Made by a program: the position numbers and the translations under genes. From Bacteriovoracaceae bacterium UBA4097 (GTDB taxonomy: Bacteria; Bdellovibrionota; Bacteriovoracia; Bacteriovoracales; Bacteriovoracaceae), in assembly GCA_002381765.1 (NCBI GenBank), contig DFXX01000037.1, forward strand, positions 1 through 64,000: DNA of 64,000 bases, read 5' to 3'. Positions 51,569-60,713 of the stretch are shown piece after piece (positions within the stretch are counted from its first letter, which is position 1; each line of letters opens with the position of its first letter). The notes below the pieces were generated by a model. That model saw only the letters and a program-made list of their open reading frames with translations. It searched no databases and was not told the DNA's origin.

Positions 51569-52870
51569 ATGTTAAAATTCAATGAGATTCCTCTTTCTGC
51601 TTCCTTACTTAATAATCTTAAGACCCTAGGTTATTCAACTCCGACTGCTATTCAGTCAGAGGCCATTCCCCTGGTGCTTGAAGGTCATGATTTATTAGGT
51701 ATTGCTCAAACAGGAACTGGTAAAACCGCTGCCTTCTGTCTTCCGATCATTGATCGCCTACTTAAGAATGCACCTATTGGTAAAGGCATTCGGGCCCTGA
51801 TTCTTGCTCCTACCAGAGAGCTCGCGACTCAAATTCAAGTCAGCTGCGAGGGTTATGCTCAAGGCCTGGGTCTTAAAACTCTCGCCATATTTGGAGGTGT
51901 GAATCAAAAGACCCAAGTTGAAGCCTTAAGAAAGGGAGTCGATATTGTTATCGCAACTCCTGGTAGACTTCTGGATCTCATGGGCCAGAAGCAAGTGGGA
52001 ATGACTAAGCTTGAAGTTCTGGTTTTGGATGAAGCAGATCGCATGCTGGATATGGGGTTTATCGATGATATCCACGCCATCATCGAGAGCTTACCAAGTG
52101 AGCGGCAAACCATGCTTTTTTCGGCTACCATTCCAGGAATAGTTGCAAGTCTCTCTAGGGAAATCCTCACCCATCCCAAGCGGGTTGAAGTTTCTCCCAA
52201 TGCTTCAACGGCGCCAACTGTAGATCAAAAGGTCATTTTTTGTACAAAAGAAGATAAGTTTCAGCTTTTAAGAAAGATTCTTAAATCAGAAGAGCGTGAA
52301 TTAGTCGTGATATTTACTAAGACCAAAAACTCTGCAGATAAAGTGAAGGAATATCTGAGGTTTCACCGTATGGCCTCCAGTGTTTTTCATGGAGATAAGT
52401 CTCAGGAAGACAGAGAGCTAGCTTTGGAGAGTTTTAAAAAAGGCGGGATGAGAATTCTTATTGCAACGGATATCGCTGCAAGGGGAATCGATGTTCAGAA
52501 TATCAGTCATGTGATTAATTTTGAGCTTCCTTTAGAGGCAGAAACCTATGTTCATAGAATAGGTAGAACTGCTCGGGCCGGAAAAACTGGGGTAGCAATC
52601 ACCCTTTGTGATGACTCAGAAAGGCCCATCATTCAAAAAATTCAAAAATTGATCAAGCTCGATATTCCTTCCGAGAACTTCAAGGGGTCTTCAGAACCAG
52701 CTGGTATATGGCTACAAGAAGGACCTATCAGAAGAGTTACTCCTCCTACACCAGGAAGAAGTCAGGAGAAGCTTTCTTATCTGGATCATTCAAAAAGACG
52801 AAAGGTAGAGGAAGAGAAGGCCAAGGCAAAGCAGCATCCGGGCTTTAAGAATAAGAAAAGAAAGCGATAA
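51569..52870 (+). CDS. rhlE: DEAD-box ATP-dependent RNA helicase (RhlE type)
   Basis: A 433-residue helicase. The Q motif is GYSTPTAIQ, motif I AQTGTGKT, Ia PTRELA, II DEAD, III SAT, V ATDIAARGIDV and VI HRIGRTARAG. The C-terminal tail is lysine-rich. It unwinds structured RNA, for example in ribosome assembly or cold adaptation. The ATG at 51569 is chosen: it gives the usual family start and lies 6 bases after a consensus -10. Earlier in-frame codons (51542, 51545) fall within that promoter. Confidence 0.93.
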   Translation: MLKFNEIPLSASLLNNLKTLGYSTPTAIQSEAIPLVLEGHDLLGIAQTGTGKTAAFCLPIIDRLLKNAPIGKGIRALILAPTRELATQIQVSCEGYAQGLGLKTLAIFGGVNQKTQVEALRKGVDIVIATPGRLLDLMGQKQVGMTKLEVLVLDEADRMLDMGFIDDIHAIIESLPSERQTMLFSATIPGIVASLSREILTHPKRVEVSPNASTAPTVDQKVIFCTKEDKFQLLRKILKSEERELVVIFTKTKNSADKVKEYLRFHRMASSVFHGDKSQEDRELALESFKKGGMRILIATDIAARGIDVQNISHVINFELPLEAETYVHRIGRTARAGKTGVAITLCDDSERPIIQKIQKLIKLDIPSENFKGSSEPAGIWLQEGPIRRVTPPTPGRSQEKLSYLDHSKRRKVEEEKAKAKQHPGFKNKKRKR

Positions 52871-53383
52871 TTATCTCCAGATCCAACCTGCAAAAATTTG
52901 CAGAGAGTTCGGACGAATGACTCTGCCCTCATTAAGCGCATAGGTGCGCATGTATCCACCACCTATAAAGAAGTTAGAGTACTCTGGAAGATAGTTAATA
53001 CTGATGGCGCTACTACCTGTCAGGGTGGCCGGATCATCAGAGAATCCGTTGAATTTAGCGGCGATTATTTGTTGATCGATTCTTGAAAACCAACGATCTT
53101 TGGTGAAAAGTATGTAACTTGCTACAGGACCCAGGCCCATCCATTCTCTTGAATTAAAGTTATTATAAAAGGCCCCCGCCCCCAGAGCAAATCTATTGAT
53201 CAAGTAGTATTGATAACGGGTTTGAGCTTCGACTAAAAATCCGCCTCCTGAAGAATATCCTAAACTTAAGTTTGTTAAACCCACTTCTTGAGTGCCTTTT
53301 TTAAATAGTCCAGCGGTTTGTGCCGGGCAGTCCTGAACGCTAAGGGATAGAAGGAGGAGGGCGGATTTTCTTATGAATTTCAT
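52871..53383 (-). CDS. secreted, outer-membrane beta-barrel-like protein
   Basis: A 170-residue protein with an N-terminal signal region (RKSALLLLSLSVQDCPAQ) containing one cysteine near the cleavage zone. The mature chain alternates polar and hydrophobic residues with many Gly and aromatic residues (YQYYLINRFALGAGAFYNN, NFFIGGGYMRTY) and ends in tryptophan/arginine after LQIFAGWIW, resembling a small eight-strand outer-membrane barrel. Function unknown. Convergent with rhlE, one base apart. Confidence 0.65.
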   Translation of the reverse strand: MKFIRKSALLLLSLSVQDCPAQTAGLFKKGTQEVGLTNLSLGYSSGGGFLVEAQTRYQYYLINRFALGAGAFYNNFNSREWMGLGPVASYILFTKDRWFSRIDQQIIAAKFNGFSDDPATLTGSSAISINYLPEYSNFFIGGGYMRTYALNEGRVIRPNSLQIFAGWIWR

Positions 53384-53492
53384 GGGATATGAGTATCATT
53401 GGAAAATATCTTGAGAAAATGAAATTAAACTTAAGAATGCAGTGTATATTAGATGCATTATTGATTTGAAGACTAAAACATAAGGAGTTTTC

Positions 53493-53606
53493 ATGGCGCG
53501 TGGAGAAGGTGGACAAGATAAGGGTAAGATCAAGGGTAAACCTAAACTTACTACTAAAGAGAAGCAGGATAAAAAGAAAGAGAAAGCAAAAAACAAAGTT
53601 AAGTAG
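53493..53606 (+). CDS. 37-residue lysine-rich small protein
   Basis: ATG preceded by TAAGGAG 7 bases upstream, 37 codons, then TAG. The peptide is extremely basic (many Lys, two Gly-Gly/Gly-Lys repeats, start MARGEGGQDKGK), with no hydrophobic segment. A strong SD, its own gap and an intrinsic terminator directly after the stop support a real gene. It may bind RNA, DNA or ribosomes, which is inference. No family recognised. Confidence 0.7.
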   Translation: MARGEGGQDKGKIKGKPKLTTKEKQDKKKEKAKNKVK

Positions 53607-53612
53607 TGACTA

Positions 53613-53636
53613 GGCCAGGATCAACCTGGCCTTTTT
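53613..53636 (+). terminator. rho-independent terminator
   Basis: GGCCAGG/CCTGGCC stem, loop ATCAA and five T, 6 bases after the stop of the small basic protein. Confidence 0.88.
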
Positions 53637-53985
53637 AGTGATAAGGTTTAAGTATCCGATAAAGCTCTGAAGTTTTATCCTTGATTAAGGTCAGGACATC
53701 TGATCTTGGAATCAGAATAAGTTTTGTCAGACCTAAGATCTTGCAGCCAAGATTACTTGGTTCATCTTGCAGAAGATTCTTAATTCCCAATAATGTTCCA
53801 GGTTCAAGAGCAAGTCGAAGCTTCTTTCTTTTTAAAAGGAGCATTTCACCTTCAAGAAAAACAATTCCTGCACTTGGTATTTGGGATTCATAGACAAGAT
53901 CGAAGTCTTTTTTGAATTCCAACACATCATAGTTTTTCTTCAGTAGGTCAATTTCGTCATTTGATAATTTTCTAAGAGTTTTCAT
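53635..53985 (-). CDS. stand-alone cyclic-nucleotide-binding-like domain
   Basis: A 116-residue protein that is essentially one CRP/CNB-type beta-roll: KKDFDLVYESQIPSAGIVFL, GEMLLLKRKKLRLALEPGTL and LGCKILGLTKLILIPRSDVLTLI. No HTH follows, so it is not a classical CRP regulator, and the phosphate-binding RxA motif is not evident. It has no SD; TATCAT (53997-53992 on the minus strand) ends 6 bases before the ATG. Divergent from nnrS. Confidence 0.6.
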   Translation of the reverse strand: MKTLRKLSNDEIDLLKKNYDVLEFKKDFDLVYESQIPSAGIVFLEGEMLLLKRKKLRLALEPGTLLGIKNLLQDEPSNLGCKILGLTKLILIPRSDVLTLIKDKTSELYRILKPYH

Positions 53986-54144
53986 TCATTTATGATAGTC
54001 GCTTTTTAAAGGGAGAACATGTCCGAGATCAGATTCTTCTTTGTGATTATTGTTGGAGAAAATGATGATGAACGTCAGCATTATGAATAATCTCATCTTC
54101 TCAAATTGAATTTTAATGGCATAGTCATAGAGGAGAGGTATTTG

Positions 54145-55275
54145 ATGCATGATTCTTGGATACGTGAGCCTTATAGACTGTTTTTCCCTCTAGGAGCACT
54201 TTATCTCCTTTGGGGTATTTTACTCTGGCTTCCCCTGATCTGGACTCCGGATGAATATCCTGTTCTGGCCCACCGCTATCTTGTCTTAAATGGTTTTATG
54301 GGTTCCTTTATAGCAGGCTTTCTTATGACGGCCGTACCCAAGTTTTCAAAAACATCTTCCGCCAAAACTTTTGAAGTTCTTTTATTTGGTAGTGTGACTT
54401 TGACGGGAGTTTTCTTTGCCTATAGAGGGGAAGAGAAGGCGGCTCTTTTTGTCTCGGCCCTTCAACCATTAATCATTCTCTCATTTCTTTTTTCCAGAAT
54501 CACTAAGAGAAAAGAGAATCCTCCTTATAGTTTTGTCTTTATCTTTGTTGGTCTTTTACTTTGGTTAGGATCTGCTCTTTCAGGCATATTCATCGATCTA
54601 GAGGCCCTTAAAAATCTTCACTATGAAGGGGCCATGGCCTCGATTATCTTAGGTGTTGGTTCGAGATTGATTCCTGGCATTTTAGGGCATGTAGAGGTTG
54701 TTGCTCTCCAAAGAGAAAAATATGAAAAAACCTTGCCCATTCTTTCCACAGTGCCAAAGCATTTTTTAGGTTTGATTATTGCTTTTGTTGGAAGCTATTT
54801 TTTATCTGAAAGTGTAGGAGATTATCTCAGGGCCTTCGTTGTAGGTTTTATAGCCTTAAAGTATTGGTGGCTGTTTAAACTCCCACAAATTAAAACTGCT
54901 CTCACCTGGAGCTTGTGGTTAAGTGGCTGGTTAATTGTCTTAAGCTTCTTTTTAAAGGCCCTTTGGCCTGATGGCATGATCCATGCCTCCCATTCCTTCT
55001 TCATTAATGGCATAGTTTTATTAAGCCTATTAGTCAGTATTCGAGTACTGCAGTCCCATGGGCCTGGTAATAATGAATTAGAAAACAGAAAGCTCATTTA
55101 TGTCATCACCTTTCTGGTGATATTGGCCGCGGCAACCCGCGTCTCGGCCTATCTGATGCCGGCCTTATATCTAACTCACTTGGGTTATAGTTCCTTCGTT
55201 TTGACTCTTGCCATTATCGTATGGGGATTTGGCTATCTGAGATACATCTTCATTTTTAATAAATCTCATCCCTGA
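54145..55275 (+). CDS. nnrS: NnrS-family haem-copper membrane protein
   Basis: A 376-residue protein with about twelve helices. EPYRLFFPLGALYLLWGILLW, HRYLVLNGFMGSFIAGFLMTAVPKF and HASHSFFINGI carry the conserved histidines of NnrS, which protects against nitric oxide and nitrosative stress. The ATG at 54145 is chosen because AGGAGAGG lies 6 bases upstream; the in-frame ATG at 54106 lacks an SD. The next gene, 83 bases on, encodes a possible copper-binding membrane protein. Confidence 0.88.
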   Translation: MHDSWIREPYRLFFPLGALYLLWGILLWLPLIWTPDEYPVLAHRYLVLNGFMGSFIAGFLMTAVPKFSKTSSAKTFEVLLFGSVTLTGVFFAYRGEEKAALFVSALQPLIILSFLFSRITKRKENPPYSFVFIFVGLLLWLGSALSGIFIDLEALKNLHYEGAMASIILGVGSRLIPGILGHVEVVALQREKYEKTLPILSTVPKHFLGLIIAFVGSYFLSESVGDYLRAFVVGFIALKYWWLFKLPQIKTALTWSLWLSGWLIVLSFFLKALWPDGMIHASHSFFINGIVLLSLLVSIRVLQSHGPGNNELENRKLIYVITFLVILAAATRVSAYLMPALYLTHLGYSSFVLTLAIIVWGFGYLRYIFIFNKSHP

Positions 55276-55358
55276 GTTGATTCCTGGTAGAGATCATGTT
55301 TTTATTGATAGAGAGACAGAAAATAATGACATCTATCATTAAATACAGGGATTTCAAC

Positions 55359-56756
55359 ATGAACAAAAAATGGATGCTCTTTCTTCTGGCCCTTGTGCCT
55401 CAGTTTGCCCAGGCCCATGTGAAATGGTTCAGTGACTACGATTTTCAGCATGCACCCCTTCAGTGGGCCCAGCTCAATCATCCGTACTTTTGGGGTCTTT
55501 TTGTCCTGTCCCTGGTATTCCTACCTGTGCTGGTTTACACCGATAGGTTAGGTGAGCGCTCTGCCGTCTACCAAAGAGTCAATGGCTTCTTTGATCAGTA
55601 TGCTGATCAAGGAGGGCTTATCATGAGGGTCACGATGGGTGCCGTTCTCCTGATGTCATGGCAGGGAGACTCTTATATTGCTCCAGAAATAGCCATCCCT
55701 GCTCCATTCTGGGGCTGGTTTCAATTTGCTCTGGCCCTACTCCTCTTATTTAAGCAGACCACTATTTTAACTGGTATAGGAATGGTCTTTCTTTACTTCA
55801 TGGGTATTTACTATAACGGCTTCTTTCATATGTTGGATTATGTAGTCTACCCAGCCGTAGGAATTTTTCTCATGGTTTCTTATGCCAAGAGTGAGAGAAT
55901 TCGTAATATCGATCTTCCGGTTCTCTATTCTGGATTAGGCTTTTCTCTTTGCTGGGTTGCCTTTGAGAAGATGTTTTATCCCTATTGGGGACTCTCAGTC
56001 CTCGAGCAGGCCCCTGCTCTTACCATGGGCCTACCCCATGACTTTTTTCTTTTGTCGTGTGCCTTCATCGAATTCTCTCTGGGATATTTATTGATCATCT
56101 GTCTTCTGCATCGCCCGTTGGCCCTTGTGGTAACACTCGTTTTCTTTATCACCACAAGCTTTTTTGGAAAGACCGAAGTCGTGGGTCATACTATTCTGCA
56201 TGGAGCACTCTTAGTATTTATCATAAAAGGCCCCGGAAAGTATTATCAGGCCCCTATCAGGTATCACAAGTCCCTTGCCTTAAGATCTCTTTTTGCCATC
56301 GTTAACTTTATTATTCTCTTTACTGTCCTGGCCTACCCTTACCAGCTCATGGCCAACAGGGCCCATGCTGAAGCTTTGGAGAAGCGTGCCAAGATGGGGC
56401 ATGATCGCTTTGATGTTCCTGCTCATTCGCCAGTCCCCTCGGTTGTCATTCATGCCGCTAAGGATGTGAACGGGGGGTGGAATCTGCATTTAATGACTAC
56501 AAACTTTACTTTCACTCCGGAAAATTCCGGTCAAGAGGATGTGGTTGGTGAAGGTCATGCTCATATCTACGTTAATGGGAAGAAGGTAGCACGGGTCTAT
56601 AGTAATTGGTTCCATATCAATCTTGAGAAAGGTGTGAATAAAGTTAAGGTAACGCTGAATTCTAACTCGCATAAAGAATATTTCTTTGAAGATAAAATTA
56701 TTCAATATGAAATTGAGCTCGATGAATCTCGCGAGGGCCCAACTCATGTTCATTAA
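55359..56756 (+). CDS. polytopic membrane protein with possible copper-binding ends
   Basis: A 465-residue protein. The ATG at 55359 gives a clear signal peptide ending AQA before HVKWF, so the mature protein would begin with His. About nine helices follow. The C-terminal 120 residues form a soluble domain containing EGHAHIYVNGKKVARVYS and TLNSNSHKEY and ending THVH. The free N-terminal His and His-rich end suggest copper binding. Its place after nnrS suggests a link with NO or copper stress. Not assigned to a named family. Confidence 0.65.
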   Translation: MNKKWMLFLLALVPQFAQAHVKWFSDYDFQHAPLQWAQLNHPYFWGLFVLSLVFLPVLVYTDRLGERSAVYQRVNGFFDQYADQGGLIMRVTMGAVLLMSWQGDSYIAPEIAIPAPFWGWFQFALALLLLFKQTTILTGIGMVFLYFMGIYYNGFFHMLDYVVYPAVGIFLMVSYAKSERIRNIDLPVLYSGLGFSLCWVAFEKMFYPYWGLSVLEQAPALTMGLPHDFFLLSCAFIEFSLGYLLIICLLHRPLALVVTLVFFITTSFFGKTEVVGHTILHGALLVFIIKGPGKYYQAPIRYHKSLALRSLFAIVNFIILFTVLAYPYQLMANRAHAEALEKRAKMGHDRFDVPAHSPVPSVVIHAAKDVNGGWNLHLMTTNFTFTPENSGQEDVVGEGHAHIYVNGKKVARVYSNWFHINLEKGVNKVKVTLNSNSHKEYFFEDKIIQYEIELDESREGPTHVH

Positions 56757-56838
56757 TATCTGATCAATTAAGTTTGGCCTCTTCTGAAAGGTATTATTCT
56801 TGCACAAGTAAGATAAGAACTTTCAGAGGAGGTCTTTA

Positions 56839-57840
56839 GTGAATCACAAGAAGCAAAGAGTCGTCGTTATTACAGGAGCCTCTGCCGGTGTTGGCCGGGC
56901 CATTGCCCAGGAGTTTGCTAAGCAAGGGGCAAAGCTAGGGCTTATTGCTCGTGGCGAAGAGAAACTTGACTCTACCGTAGCCGAAGTCTTTGCCCTAGGT
57001 GGCCAGGCCATTGCTTGTCCCTGTGATGTGAGTCATGAAGATGATCTTGAAGCGGCGGCAGTCGCAATTGAAAACAAGTTTGGCCCTATCGATATCTGGA
57101 TAAATAACGCCATGGTTACCATGTTGGGGCCGGTTAAAGAAATTACCTCAGAAGAAGTTCGCCGCATAACCGAAGTTAATTATCTGGGCTCAGTTAATGG
57201 CATATTAGTGGCCAACCGCCGCTTTTTGCCAAGAAATAGCGGTCATATTATTCAAATCGGATCTGCCCTGGCCTATTTAAGCATCCCTCTGCAATCGGCC
57301 TATTGTGCTTCTAAACATGCCGTTCATGGGTTTATCCAATCGTTTCGAATTGAACTTATGACTCAAAAAAGTCAGGTAAAGCTCAGTGAGATTCATTTAC
57401 CGGCGGTAAACACTCCTCAGTTTGAATGGATGGAAAATGATATGCCTAAGCATCCCATGCCAGTTCCTCCCATCTTTGAGCCGGAAGTTATTGGCCGAGC
57501 GGTGACCTTTATTGCAGATAATCCAAGAAAAGAATTATGGGTTGGGGGATCGACCTTAAAGACGATACTAGGAGCGAAATTTGCTCCCTGGTTGGCCGAA
57601 TGGAAGCTTGCTCGGGATGGCATAAAGGATCAGCAAACAGATAGGAAGGGTCTCACTCATAAATCCAATATGTGGAAACCGGTTAATACTGATTACGGTG
57701 CCAAAGGCATCTTTAGTGACATCGCAAAAAAGCGAAGTTTTCAGCTCTGGTTGTCTATGAATAGGAAGAGTCTAGGGTCGGCTTCTCTCGTGGTTGTTAC
57801 AGGTGTTCTAGCACTTCTGGGCACGAGTAGAAGATTGTGA
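56839..57840 (+). CDS. SDR-family oxidoreductase
   Basis: A 333-residue protein; short-chain dehydrogenase in residues 1-260. TGASAGVGRAIAQEFAK binds NAD(P), NNAMVTM is the structural motif, and the catalytic set is SALA...SAYCASKHA (Ser, Tyr, Lys). A C-terminal extension (about 265-333) ends in a hydrophobic stretch, perhaps a membrane tail. The start is GTG with GAGGAGG 6 bases upstream. Substrate unknown. Convergent with the GH15 gene. Confidence 0.87.
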   Translation: MNHKKQRVVVITGASAGVGRAIAQEFAKQGAKLGLIARGEEKLDSTVAEVFALGGQAIACPCDVSHEDDLEAAAVAIENKFGPIDIWINNAMVTMLGPVKEITSEEVRRITEVNYLGSVNGILVANRRFLPRNSGHIIQIGSALAYLSIPLQSAYCASKHAVHGFIQSFRIELMTQKSQVKLSEIHLPAVNTPQFEWMENDMPKHPMPVPPIFEPEVIGRAVTFIADNPRKELWVGGSTLKTILGAKFAPWLAEWKLARDGIKDQQTDRKGLTHKSNMWKPVNTDYGAKGIFSDIAKKRSFQLWLSMNRKSLGSASLVVVTGVLALLGTSRRL

Positions 57841-57846
57841 ACTTAA

Positions 57847-59640
57847 CTAATCTTCCTTGATTCTCCCTTCCTGACTTAGCGCAAGCTCCAGTCTGATAAG
57901 AGCGATGTGAGAGAAGGCCTGGGGAAAGTTTCCCAGCTGGCGTTTAGAGACTGGATCGTATTGCTCAGCCAAAAGACCAACATCATTTACAAGAGACATG
58001 AGTTTCTCATAGACCTTTTTTGCATCCTCAATTCTTCCTTGTAAGGCATAGACTTCTCCCAACCAACCACTACATAAGAGAAAGGCCCTTTTCCCATTGG
58101 GTGGAATTCCCTCTACTTCTTCTCTGGGTAGGTATCTCATAATAAGTCCTTCTTCCAGAAGAAGGTCTGCTTCAATCTTTTTAATAGTTCCCACGACTCT
58201 TGGATCGTTAGGAGGTAGAAATCCTAGAAGAGGAATTCTTAGCAGATTAGCATCTACGTCTTCTGATTCATAAAATTGGGTGAAGCTATTAAGCTCCTTA
58301 TTAAAGCCATTCTTACAAATATCATCATGAATTTCAGATCTTATTTTTTTCCAATGATCTACTGGACCTTCTATACCAAATCTTTCGTTGGCCTCAATAC
58401 ACCAGTTGAAGGCGGCCCATACCATGAGTTTTGAATGAACAAAATTTCTTTTTGGTCCCCTTACTTCCCAAATCCCTTCATCTGGCTCCTGCCACTTCTT
58501 TTCTAGATACTCAAGCATTCCCCGGGCAAGATCCCAGGCTTCTTTAAGTGGGGGGAGTCCCATACATTGGGCCATATAAAAAACTTCTATAACTGAGCCA
58601 TAGATATCCAACTGAAGTTGATCATGGGCCAAATTGCCTACCCGAACAGGAGTGGATTCTTCATAGCCTTTAAGCCAGGGGAGAGTAATTTCCATTGAGG
58701 GTCTCGTGCCATCGAGCTTATAGAGAACTTCCATTTGCGAGGGAAGTCCAGCTGTGGCCCTTACAAGCCAATGTCTCCAGGCCTCCATTTCTCCTCGCTG
58801 GCCAGTGCTATTAAGAACCGCCCGCATCGCTAGGGCGGCATCTCTCGGCCAGCAATAGCGGTAATCCCAATTCCTTTCTTCTCCGATCACTTCAGGAAGG
58901 GATGTTGTCACGGCCGCAACGATACTTCCTGCAGGACTATAGGTCATGGCCTTCAAGGTAAGGATGGCACGTTTGATAATATCAGGATGTTTTGAGTTAT
59001 CATCCAAATGACAGGACTCTAACCACTCTTCCCAGAAATGATGCGTTTCCTCGAGGGCCTTTTGTGGCACCAGCTCCGGACCTTTTTTGTCATGCGATGA
59101 TGACCAGCACATGTGGAAAGAAACTCTCTCTCCTTTGGAAATTTGAAAAGAAGAGAGCAATTTATATTTCTCAACTCTGAGAATAGAAGTTGCTCGGACT
59201 GTGAGTTGATCAGGACCTCTGATAATATTCACCTCTTGTTCGTTTTCTTTTTTAAAAAGGGGGATGAGTTCTCCATATTCAAATCGAGGACACATCTCCA
59301 TCTCTACGGGAACGTCTCCTTCAAGACCTTCAACGATACGAACTATATCCACATAATCAGAAGCGGGAGGCATAAAATCGGTGATCCTCATTTTCCCGTG
59401 CTGAGTTTCATAGATAGTATCTAGGATGAGGGTGTTTTCTTTGTAGCTTCTGGACGTTTTTATAATGTCTTCGCGAGGTCTGATAGACCAGAATCCATTC
59501 TCTTTAGTTCCAAGGAGAGCAGCAAAACAAGCAGCGGAATCAAAGGCGGGGAGGCAGAGCCAATCGATGCATCCCTCATTACTTATGAGAGCAGCCGTCT
59601 TACAATCGCCAATCATGGCATAGTCTTCGATTCGTTGCAT
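57847..59640 (-). CDS. glycoside hydrolase family 15 protein (glucoamylase/trehalase-like)
   Basis: A 597-residue cytoplasmic (alpha/alpha)6-barrel enzyme. N-terminal IEDYAMIGDCKTAALIS and IDWLCLPAFDSAACFAALLG form the beta domain; ERNWDYRYCWPRDAAL is the GH15 signature; EGIWEVRGPKR and the later ALIRLELALSQEGRI complete it. Bacterial GH15 members of this kind hydrolyse alpha-glucosides such as trehalose. No signal peptide. AGAGGTC precedes the ATG. Confidence 0.9.
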   Translation of the reverse strand: MQRIEDYAMIGDCKTAALISNEGCIDWLCLPAFDSAACFAALLGTKENGFWSIRPREDIIKTSRSYKENTLILDTIYETQHGKMRITDFMPPASDYVDIVRIVEGLEGDVPVEMEMCPRFEYGELIPLFKKENEQEVNIIRGPDQLTVRATSILRVEKYKLLSSFQISKGERVSFHMCWSSSHDKKGPELVPQKALEETHHFWEEWLESCHLDDNSKHPDIIKRAILTLKAMTYSPAGSIVAAVTTSLPEVIGEERNWDYRYCWPRDAALAMRAVLNSTGQRGEMEAWRHWLVRATAGLPSQMEVLYKLDGTRPSMEITLPWLKGYEESTPVRVGNLAHDQLQLDIYGSVIEVFYMAQCMGLPPLKEAWDLARGMLEYLEKKWQEPDEGIWEVRGPKRNFVHSKLMVWAAFNWCIEANERFGIEGPVDHWKKIRSEIHDDICKNGFNKELNSFTQFYESEDVDANLLRIPLLGFLPPNDPRVVGTIKKIEADLLLEEGLIMRYLPREEVEGIPPNGKRAFLLCSGWLGEVYALQGRIEDAKKVYEKLMSLVNDVGLLAEQYDPVSKRQLGNFPQAFSHIALIRLELALSQEGRIKED

Positions 59641-59695
59641 CTTTGACCTCTTTTTTTGGAAAAAGAAGTGCTATTTATATCAGGTTTAAATAGCA

Positions 59696-59717
59696 AAAAG
59701 CCACCCAGGAGGGTGGC
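59696..59717 (-). terminator. rho-independent terminator
   Basis: On the minus strand GCCACCC/GGGTGGC with loop TCCT is followed by TTTTT; it ends the gene at 59755. Confidence 0.85.
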
Positions 59718-59754
59718 CCTTATGCTGAAGATTTCTTTAGAGAGTAAGCAGGAA

Positions 59755-60186
59755 TTAGTCGATGTTGCAAGTATAGTCGAAGCGACCATTGGCAGTAACA
59801 AGGCTGATTGTTTTGCCTGAGTTATAATGAGTAACTTCCTGAGAAAGGGTCTTTCCAGAAACTGTATCTCTCATTTCAAGTTGCACGCCATCATGACTTT
59901 CTGTAGCAGCAATATGAACATTTAATTGAACTCGTTTAGCGCGGCCATCAATTACAATAGAGGCCATACCATTTTTAACAGTGTATGGATTGTATTCAAC
60001 AGAAAGAACTTCTTCCTTATAAACAGCTTTATTTAAAGAGTTTTTGCTTTGTCCAACAAGGTAAGGGGCAGTGAGATTTTTCGAACTATCTGATACCTGG
60101 GCCTTGCAAGAAAAGCTATTAAAAGCAAGAGTTGAAGAAGACCAGACCATTGTAGAGAGAAGAGCTAGTGATAATACGGTTTTCAT
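59755..60186 (-). CDS. small secreted protein of unknown function
   Basis: A 143-residue protein with signal peptide (MKTVLSLALLSTMVWSSSTLA). The mature chain has two cysteines (SFSCKAQ, DYTCNID) placed at its ends, likely bonded, with beta-rich sequence between. SD GGAGG lies upstream and a strong terminator downstream. Family not recognised. Confidence 0.7.
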   Translation of the reverse strand: MKTVLSLALLSTMVWSSSTLAFNSFSCKAQVSDSSKNLTAPYLVGQSKNSLNKAVYKEEVLSVEYNPYTVKNGMASIVIDGRAKRVQLNVHIAATESHDGVQLEMRDTVSGKTLSQEVTHYNSGKTISLVTANGRFDYTCNID

Positions 60187-60260
60187 AGAAAGCCTCCAAA
60201 GTGTTTAGTGGGAAGCAATTATCACTTAAAATATGCTAAGCCTATCTTAATGAAAAAATT

Positions 60261-60713
60261 TCAGGGTGAACAAAGAAAGGCCGGTGGATTTTTAAAGGTT
60301 TTCAGGCATTGATCTGTCCACTCACCTCTAAAATATCTGGCATGGCCAAAGAACCAACTAATCTTTTTTATATCTGGTGTGATTTTATATTCAACTGGGA
60401 ATGATTCTGGAATTATTCCATCGACTTCATAACACCAGCCATAACTATTCATTTCCTCATCACTGATGACTTCCAGGGCCTCTAGGCCAATCGGGGTATT
60501 AAAGGCCGTGTGTAGACCAATTTCATTTCCAATGTGAGGAGCTTGAAACTTTTCTAAGACTGCAATCGTGATGGCACCTACGTTTTCAAAAGCCTCATCA
60601 ACTTCTGTCTTAAGAAGTGGGCCGTCTTGGCAAGGTCCAATGAATTCTATTTCAAGGGCATTAACTGAAAAACTGAGAGTGAACAGACAAAAAATACGAA
60701 TGAATGAAGTCAT
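60261..60713 (-). CDS. secreted protein of unknown function
   Basis: A 150-residue protein with signal peptide (SFIRIFCLFTLSFSVNA). The mature part has four cysteines (GPCQDG, GWCYEVDG, DQCLKT, FLCSP). The GWCYEVDG segment near the middle resembles the short periplasmic folds of DUF4430-like proteins, but I cannot assign it. The start overlaps the upstream gene's stop by 4 bases (ATGA), so both are one operon. Confidence 0.65.
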   Translation of the reverse strand: MTSFIRIFCLFTLSFSVNALEIEFIGPCQDGPLLKTEVDEAFENVGAITIAVLEKFQAPHIGNEIGLHTAFNTPIGLEALEVISDEEMNSYGWCYEVDGIIPESFPVEYKITPDIKKISWFFGHARYFRGEWTDQCLKTFKNPPAFLCSP

